Assembly: GCA_023443985.1 (NCBI GenBank)
Contig: JAEZSJ010000072.1
Span: 1-18,850, forward strand
Length of the DNA: 18,850 nt
Source: Verrucomicrobiota bacterium
GTDB taxonomy: Bacteria > Verrucomicrobiota > Verrucomicrobiia > Opitutales > Opitutaceae
Direction: 5' to 3'
How positions within the stretch are numbered: the first letter of the stretch is position 1; each line of letters begins with the position of its first letter. Shown here piece by piece: positions 14,333 through 18,850 of the stretch. The notes below the pieces were generated by a model. It had not been told where the DNA came from and ran no database searches. It was given only the letters and a program-made list of their open reading frames with translations. The position numbers and the translations under genes were made by a program.

Positions 14333-15388
14333 TCAGGCGGCGGGCTGGTCGAGCACAACATTCGCGGCGGCGATGTCGGCCTCGATGTGATGGACGAGGT
14401 CGGTGCGTACGAACTCGCTGGCGTCGTGGATCGCGTTCATCAACGCATGCCGGTTCGCGGAGCCGTGGGCCTTGATCACGCAGCCGCGGAGGCCGAGCAG
14501 CGGCGCGCCGCCGTAACGCTCCGGCTGGATGCGGTGCTTGAGGCCGCGCAATGCGCCCTTGCCGAGCACCGCCGCAAGCATGCGGACCGGGTTGGCCCGG
14601 AAGAGGGTCTTCAGTTCGCGGCCGAAGAATTTCACGAGCGACTCCCAGGACTTAAGGCAGATGTTGCCCGTAAAGCCGTCGCAGACGACGACGTCGACCT
14701 CGTGGAGGAAGATCTGGAAACCCTCAATGGGGCCGGCGTAGTTGACGAGCCCGCCGAGCGCCTTGAGCGCCTCGTGCGTCTCGTTGGTGAGGGCGTTGCC
14801 CTTGCCTTCCTCGGTGCCGATCGTGAGCAGGCCGACGCGCGGGCGGTCGATGCCGAGCTCCACGCGGCAGTAGTGGGTGCCGAGGATGGCGTTGTGGACG
14901 AGGTGCCGCGCGGTGGCGTCGGGGTTGGCGCCGCCGTCGATGAGAATGAGGTGCCCGCGGTCGCAGGGGATGACCGGTGCGAGGGCGGGGCGCTCGACGC
15001 CTTCGAGCGTGCGAAGCTTGAGCGTGCCGGCGGCGACGAGGATCTTCGTGTTGCCGGTGCTGACGACGGCGGAGGCGACGCCATCCTTGACCAAGTCCAT
15101 CGCGCGGAGCATCGAGGCGTCCTTCTTGCGGCGGATGGCGGTCATGACGTCGTCCTCCATCTGGACGACCTCGGAGGCGTGCTGGATGGTCAGCTTCGGG
15201 TGACCGGCGAGACCGGCCTCCGCGAGCAATGGACGCAGCTGCGCCTCGTCACCCACGAGGATGACGGGGCGCAGGTCGGGAAAAGCATCGAAGGCCAACT
15301 GGAGCGCGGCGACGACCTGGGCCGGGCCGTGGTCGCCCCCCATGGCGTCCACCGCGATGCTGCCGGTGGCGGGGGATGATTCGCTCAT
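14333..15388 (-). CDS. plsX: Phosphate acyltransferase PlsX
   Basis: Peripheral membrane enzyme (351 aa) that makes acyl-phosphate from acyl-ACP, the donor for PlsY in phospholipid synthesis. Family marks: the N-terminal IAVDAMGGDHGP (residues 11-22), IRRKKDASM, VSTGNTKILVAAG, LIDGGANPDA, LLTIGTEEGKGN and VVCDGFTGNICLKS. ATG 15388 gives the expected family start; the in-frame sequence further upstream overlaps rpmF in another frame and is not credible. It lies 37 bp after rpmF and 27 bp before fabH, the classical rpmF-plsX-fabH order found in many bacteria, tying lipid synthesis to ribosome production. Confidence 0.97.
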   Translation of the reverse strand: MSESSPATGSIAVDAMGGDHGPAQVVAALQLAFDAFPDLRPVILVGDEAQLRPLLAEAGLAGHPKLTIQHASEVVQMEDDVMTAIRRKKDASMLRAMDLVKDGVASAVVSTGNTKILVAAGTLKLRTLEGVERPALAPVIPCDRGHLILIDGGANPDATARHLVHNAILGTHYCRVELGIDRPRVGLLTIGTEEGKGNALTNETHEALKALGGLVNYAGPIEGFQIFLHEVDVVVCDGFTGNICLKSWESLVKFFGRELKTLFRANPVRMLAAVLGKGALRGLKHRIQPERYGGAPLLGLRGCVIKAHGSANRHALMNAIHDASEFVRTDLVHHIEADIAAANVVLDQPAA

Positions 15389-15425
15389 GCGTGCAAGACG
15401 GCGGGTTGCCGGACGGAGAGAGCCG

Positions 15426-15602
15426 TCAGACCTCGACGTCGAGCACTTGACGTCCGCGATACATCCCGGTCTTCGGGTTGACGCGGTGCGGGCGGAAGAG
15501 GGAGCCGTCGGCATCCCGGGCGAAAGTCGGGGCCTTGAAGGCATTGGCGGCGCGACGGAGAGCGCTGCGGCGCTTGGACTGTTTACGTTTCGGATTGGCC
15601 AT
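15426..15602 (-). CDS. rpmF: 50S ribosomal protein L32
   Basis: Small ribosomal protein of 58 aa. It begins MANPKRKQSKRRSALRRAAN and ends with NPKTGMYRGRQVL then DVEV, with RPHRVNP in the middle. The basic N-terminus (PKRKxSKRRxxxRRA) is diagnostic of bL32. It has no Cys at all, so it is the zinc-free form; the positions usually holding the Cys pairs are taken by other residues. The gene is first in the rpmF-plsX-fabH run. A yceD (DUF177) gene, often just upstream of rpmF, is absent here. A good promoter candidate lies about 60 bp upstream. Confidence 0.96.
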   Translation of the reverse strand: MANPKRKQSKRRSALRRAANAFKAPTFARDADGSLFRPHRVNPKTGMYRGRQVLDVEV

Positions 15603-15663
15603 GATGAAGTTGGATCGGAGTTGCAGCCGCGCGACGAGTGGTCCCGGGTGCGGAAGGGGTGCG

Positions 15664-15691
15664 AGTAAAGATCCGGGTCGGGGCGGGTCAA
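15664..15691 (-). promoter_or_regulatory. Sigma-70-like promoter for the rpmF-plsX-fabH run
   Basis: On the minus strand TTGACC (15691-15686), 16-base spacer, TTTACT (15669-15664). It would start transcripts near 15657, about 55 bases before the rpmF ATG. It lies beyond the hairpin after uppP, which suggests that the run from rpmF has its own promoter. Confidence 0.55.
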
Positions 15692-15717
15692 GCAGGGACT
15701 CGGGGCGGGAAACGGTG

Positions 15718-15749
15718 GGCGGGACTGCGCGGCCGCGGCCTGTCCCGCC
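15718..15749 (-). terminator. Hairpin terminator after uppP
   Basis: A perfect 8-bp inverted repeat GGCGGGAC (15718-15725) / GTCCCGCC (15742-15749), with an inner self-complementary GCGGCCGCGGCC core. It begins 21 bp after the uppP stop. On the minus strand CACCGTTTCCC follows, a weak T-run. Confidence 0.5.
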
Positions 15750-15770
15750 GGGCGGCGTGGCCCTGCGGAT

Positions 15771-16787
15771 TCAGAAGAGGAGCACGCCGGCCAGCACCAA
15801 CGCCAGGACGATCCGGTAGACGGCGAAGGGTGTGAGCCCGTAGCGGGTGAGGGCGGCGATGAGGATCTTGATCGCCAGCGCGGCGGACACGAAGGCGACG
15901 AACGTCCCCAGCAGGACCGGCGACCAACCGAAGACCTCGATCATGGCCGGGCCGCCCTTCACGCCCTTCCACAGCGCGGCGCCGGCGAGGGTCGGAAGCC
16001 CGACGAGGAAGCTGAACTCGGCCGCCTGCGCGGGCTTCAGGCCGACGATGTAGCCGCCCACGATCGTCATCATGGAACGGCTGGTACCCGGCCACATCGC
16101 GACACACTGCATCACTCCCACGAGCAGGGCCTCGCTCGGGCGCAGCTCGGAAGGGCGGCGGCCGTTCGACAGCGCCCACTGCGACCGGCGGCGGCGGCGG
16201 TCGACGGAGAACATCAGGAACGCGCCGGCGACGAGGGCGACGATCACCGGCCAGATGCCGAACAGCATCGCCTCGATCCAGTCGTCCAACAGAAGCCCGA
16301 AGACGACGGCCGGGAGGACCCCGAGCGCGATGTTGCGCAGCAGTTTCGCGCCCTCGCGGTCCATGCCCAGGGCGCCGAGCACGAGGCTCCAGAGCTGGCT
16401 CCAGTAAAGGACGACAACGGCGGCGATCCCGCCCACCTGGATGACGACCGCGAAGGCGTCGGCGGCGGCCTTCACGGTGAGCGGCCGGCCGGCGGGGAGC
16501 TCGGGCGACGGCGGCTTGATCCAACGGGGCTGGCCGGTGGCATCGGTCAACTGTTGCTCGCTCTCGAGACCGAGCAGGTGGTTGGCGATGATGAGATGGC
16601 CGGTGGAGGACACGGGGAGGTACTCCGTGATCCCCTCGACCAGGCCGAGCACGGTTGCCTCGCCGAGCGTGAGTTCGCGCGAGGTGATCGGCGGCGCCGG
16701 CGTTTCGGCGGCCTGCGGCGCCGGCGCTTGGGCGCGGGCGAGACCGAGGGCGATCACGAAGGCGAGCACACAACCGGCGAAACGCAT
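15771..16787 (-). CDS. uppP: Undecaprenyl-diphosphate phosphatase (BacA family)
   Basis: Integral inner-membrane enzyme (338 aa) that removes a phosphate from undecaprenyl diphosphate to recycle the lipid carrier for peptidoglycan and other polymers. The two family motifs are intact: LVEGITEYLPVSSTGHL (residues 49-65) and PGTSRSMMTIVGG (233-245). Several hydrophobic segments follow, e.g. FAVVIQVGGIAAVVVLYW, VIVALVAGAFLMFSV and YRIVLALVLAGVLLF. Compared with the usual 265-280 aa it has an N-terminal extension of about 35 residues that looks like a signal peptide and a Pro/Ala linker (MRFAGCVLAFVIALGLARAQ). It also has a hydrophilic insert at about 72-104 between motif 1 and the next helix. ATG 16787 is the only sensible start; an in-frame region further up is antisense to nothing useful and lies in the rnr gene. 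rnr ends 152 bp upstream with a strong hairpin between. Confidence 0.95.
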   Translation of the reverse strand: MRFAGCVLAFVIALGLARAQAPAPQAAETPAPPITSRELTLGEATVLGLVEGITEYLPVSSTGHLIIANHLLGLESEQQLTDATGQPRWIKPPSPELPAGRPLTVKAAADAFAVVIQVGGIAAVVVLYWSQLWSLVLGALGMDREGAKLLRNIALGVLPAVVFGLLLDDWIEAMLFGIWPVIVALVAGAFLMFSVDRRRRRSQWALSNGRRPSELRPSEALLVGVMQCVAMWPGTSRSMMTIVGGYIVGLKPAQAAEFSFLVGLPTLAGAALWKGVKGGPAMIEVFGWSPVLLGTFVAFVSAALAIKILIAALTRYGLTPFAVYRIVLALVLAGVLLF

Positions 16788-16846
16788 GGCGCGGATGTGC
16801 GCGAACCGGCGGCCGGTGTCGAGGCTTGTTGCAGGCGGGAGCGGCG

Positions 16847-16887
16847 GGCGGCACCACCGCCCCGAATGGGGGCGGTAGTGCGCCGCC
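16847..16887 (-). terminator. Strong two-part hairpin between rnr and uppP
   Basis: Inner stem ACCGCCCC (16856-16863) / GGGGCGGT (16869-16876), perfect 8 bp with loop GAATG. Outer stem GGCGGC (16847-16852) / GCCGCC (16882-16887). It begins about 52 bp after the rnr stop. No T-run follows on the minus strand. It may be a factor-assisted terminator or mRNA stabiliser. Confidence 0.5.
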
Positions 16888-16939
16888 ACCACGGACGCGC
16901 CGGTGATCTGCGCCGCCGGGCCGTGGCGTGACGGGGCGG

Positions 16940-18850
16940 TTACGCGACGCGGAAGTCGATCTGGCGCTTGAAGCGGTCGACGCGGTCGACCTGCACCTGG
17001 ATCGTCGCGCCGAGCGCGAACCGCCGTTTCTTCCGGCGGCCGACCAGGGCGGTGCCGTCGGGGGTGAGCGTGTAGAGGTCGTCGTCGAGCGTGGAGACGT
17101 GGATGAGGCCGTAGGCCTGCGACTCGACGAGCTCGACGAACATGCCGTGGTTGCGCACCTCGAGGATGGTGGCGGCGAGCGGGGTGCGTTTCTTCTTCTT
17201 GAGCTCGCGTTCGAAGTACTCGAGCAGCTTCACCTTCACGGACTCGCGCTCGGCCTCGGTGCTGTTCTGCTCGGTGAGGCTGAGGTGCTCGGCGAGGCGC
17301 GGCATGTGCTCGGCGCGGTACTGGGACTTCCAGCCGCGCGGCGCCGGCTGGCGGCCGTGGCGCACGAGGTAGGACTCGAACACCCGGTGCACCACGAGAT
17401 CCGCGTAGCGACGGATCGGCGACGTGAAGTGCGTGTAGTCCTTCTTCGCGAGGCCGAAGTGGCCGTCGGGCTTCTCGCGGTAGCAGGCGCGCGCGAGGCT
17501 GCGCAGGAGCTGCACGCGCAGGATCTGCGCCTGGTCGTGGGTGCGGATCTTGGCGAGCACCCGGGTGAGCTCGCGGCGGTTCGTGAGGTCGCCGGCCTGC
17601 ACGCCCTGCGTGGCGAGGAACTCGCGGAAGTCCTGCAGCCGGTCCTCGTCGGGGTCGTCGTGGACGCGGTAGACGGAGGGCAGCTGGTGTTTCCGCGTGA
17701 TGCGGGCCACGGCCTCGTTGGCGAGGAGCATGAACTCCTCGATGAGCTGGTGGCTCTCGTCGTTCTCGATGCGCTCGAGCCGGTCGGCGAAGCCCTCGGC
17801 GTCGACGAAGATCTTCGTCTCCGGCATGTCGAGATCGAGCGCGCCCTGGCGGAAGCGCTCGGCGCGCAGCGGCGCGGCAAAGCGCCAGAAGGTCCGCACC
17901 ATGTGCTGCAGCGTCCGGAGTTCGGCGGTCGGCAGGGTGTTGAGCGGGCGGCCGGTCGCGCCGGTCTGGTGCGCGGGCGGGAGCGGCAGGCGGCGGATCT
18001 TCCCGAGGTCGTTCTCCTTCAGCAGGGCGTAGGCCTGGCGGTAGGTGAGTCGTTTGCGGCTGCGGATGACGGTGTTGGCGAACTCGGTGTCGGTGACATG
18101 GCCGTGCTTGTTGAACGTGAAGAACACGCTCTTCGTGAGCCGGTCCTCGTCCTCCTTCAGCGAGCACAGGCCGTTGGAGAGCTTGAACGGCAGCATGGGC
18201 ACGACGGTGCCGACCAGGTAGGTGCTGTTGCCGCGGTGCTGGGCCTCGCGGTCGAGCGCGGTGCCGGGGCGCACGTAGGCGCCGACATCGGCGATGTGCA
18301 CGCCGATGCGCACGCGGCCGTCGGGCAGCTCCTCGAGCGAGAGGGCGTCGTCGAAGTCCTTGGCGTCGTCGGGATCGATCGTGCAGGTCGGGATCGAGCG
18401 CACGTCGAGCCGGTGTTCGCGCTCGCCCGGGCGCACGGAGTCGGGCAGGGCGGCGACCTCGGCCTCGACGGCGGCCGGGAACTTCGTCTCGAGCTTGTAC
18501 TTGTGGTAGATCGCGGCGAGCTCGGCGCGCGGCTCGAAGGTGCGGCCGAGCACCTCGACGATCTCGCCCTCCGGGTTCGCGTGGCGGTTTTCCCACTCCG
18601 CGAGCCGCACCACCACCTTGTCCCCGACCTGCGGAACCGGCACGAGCAGCGAGCGCTCGGGGGCGTCGACATAGACATCGTGCACGAAGCGCGGGTCGTC
18701 GGGCGTGACGAAATGGAACTTCTGCGACCGGCGCAGCGTGCCCACGACGGTGTCGCGGGCACGCTCGAGGATGCGGATCACGCGGCCGCTGCGCAGGGCA
18801 GGCGGGGCGCCGCGGGAGCCGCGCTGGTCGCGCCGGCCGCGGGGCGGGCG
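16940..18850 (-). CDS. rnr: Ribonuclease R (3'-5' exoribonuclease), 5' end outside window
   Basis: RNase II/R-family enzyme that degrades structured RNA processively from the 3' end. The window holds 636 codons; the frame stays open to the right edge, so the start is missing. A GTG at 18781 (GRVIRILERA) lies within the family's conserved GRVxxVLER segment and is not the true start. Domains in order: the end of an Arg/Gly-rich linker, an OB/cold-shock domain (VVGTLRRSQKFHFVTPDDP), and the RNB catalytic domain with DPDDAKDFDDALSLE. Four Asp there (136, 142, 144, 145 counted from codon 18781) match the spacing of the E. coli metal-binding Asp residues. Later RNB marks are HTxDVG-like VHIADVGAYV, LTYRQAYALL and HFTSPIRRYADLVVHR. 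A C-terminal S1 domain (LEVRNHGMFVELVESQAYGL) ends with QIDFRVA. No Lys-rich tail follows, unlike E. coli RNase R. Confidence 0.95.
   Translation of the reverse strand, partial: RPPRGRRDQRGSRGAPPALRSGRVIRILERARDTVVGTLRRSQKFHFVTPDDPRFVHDVYVDAPERSLLVPVPQVGDKVVVRLAEWENRHANPEGEIVEVLGRTFEPRAELAAIYHKYKLETKFPAAVEAEVAALPDSVRPGEREHRLDVRSIPTCTIDPDDAKDFDDALSLEELPDGRVRIGVHIADVGAYVRPGTALDREAQHRGNSTYLVGTVVPMLPFKLSNGLCSLKEDEDRLTKSVFFTFNKHGHVTDTEFANTVIRSRKRLTYRQAYALLKENDLGKIRRLPLPPAHQTGATGRPLNTLPTAELRTLQHMVRTFWRFAAPLRAERFRQGALDLDMPETKIFVDAEGFADRLERIENDESHQLIEEFMLLANEAVARITRKHQLPSVYRVHDDPDEDRLQDFREFLATQGVQAGDLTNRRELTRVLAKIRTHDQAQILRVQLLRSLARACYREKPDGHFGLAKKDYTHFTSPIRRYADLVVHRVFESYLVRHGRQPAPRGWKSQYRAEHMPRLAEHLSLTEQNSTEAERESVKVKLLEYFERELKKKKRTPLAATILEVRNHGMFVELVESQAYGLIHVSTLDDDLYTLTPDGTALVGRRKKRRFALGATIQVQVDRVDRFKRQIDFRVA

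Noticed and set aside
12218..15379. Very long open plus-strand frame (1053 codons)
   Set aside because: It is antisense to bamD, fabH and plsX, all certain genes. Long antisense frames are expected in GC-rich DNA; the translation is low-complexity Gly/Asp/Val/Glu.
16788..18596. Extension of the uppP frame upstream to 18596
   Set aside because: It is open only because it runs out of frame through rnr; the UppP homology and a signal-like start begin at ATG 16787.
1..18850. CRISPR array, tRNA, rRNA, integrase or transposase genes
   Set aside because: No regularly spaced direct repeats, cloverleaf-type sequence, or recombinase/transposase proteins were seen; the group II intron is the only mobile element.

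Overview
The window is GC-rich bacterial chromosome with a Gram-negative envelope gene set. It carries bamD, an LptE-type lipoprotein gene, plsX, fabH, rpmF, uppP and rnr. A secreted protein with a TPR segment of the 'LELGVYSEETKGDLDAA' type, a DUF5069 gene and almost no Shine-Dalgarno sequences point to Verrucomicrobia, perhaps Opitutaceae. That placement is inference from gene content and style, not from a marker phylogeny.

Layout. Positions 1-1936 hold a nearly complete group II intron of class C type on the + strand, with its reverse transcriptase/maturase. It sits directly behind a T-tract that looks like the end of a terminator of a gene left of the window. Next come a secreted subtilisin-like protease (minus) and, divergent from it, metG (plus). 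Between metG and a two-component system, 5419-6078 holds two gene remnants back to back: the C-terminal half of a cytidylate-kinase-like protein (minus) and the C-terminal part of an unidentified protein (plus). Both lack their N-terminal halves, as if a deletion had removed the divergent starts.

From 6104 to the right edge every gene is on the minus strand. In order of transcription: rnr (5' end outside the window), uppP, then after a hairpin and a good sigma-70-like promoter rpmF-plsX-fabH-bamD-lptE-rpe with gaps of 3-37 bp, then a DUF5069 gene, a secreted TPR/DUF3108-like protein, a membrane histidine kinase and its OmpR-type response regulator (overlapping by 4 bp).

How the genes fit together. 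uppP recycles the lipid carrier for wall and surface polymers, plsX and fabH feed phospholipid synthesis, bamD serves outer-membrane protein insertion and lptE serves LPS insertion, so the central block is an envelope-building cluster joined to a ribosomal protein gene. The kinase has a large periplasmic domain with helical, TPR-like sequence and is preceded by an exported TPR protein, which may make an envelope-sensing unit. Most of the window is ordinary housekeeping. I see no undescribed defence or mobile system. The items most worth a second look are the intron at its terminator site, the double gene remnant, the kinase with its exported partner, and a BamD without a lipid-anchor cysteine.
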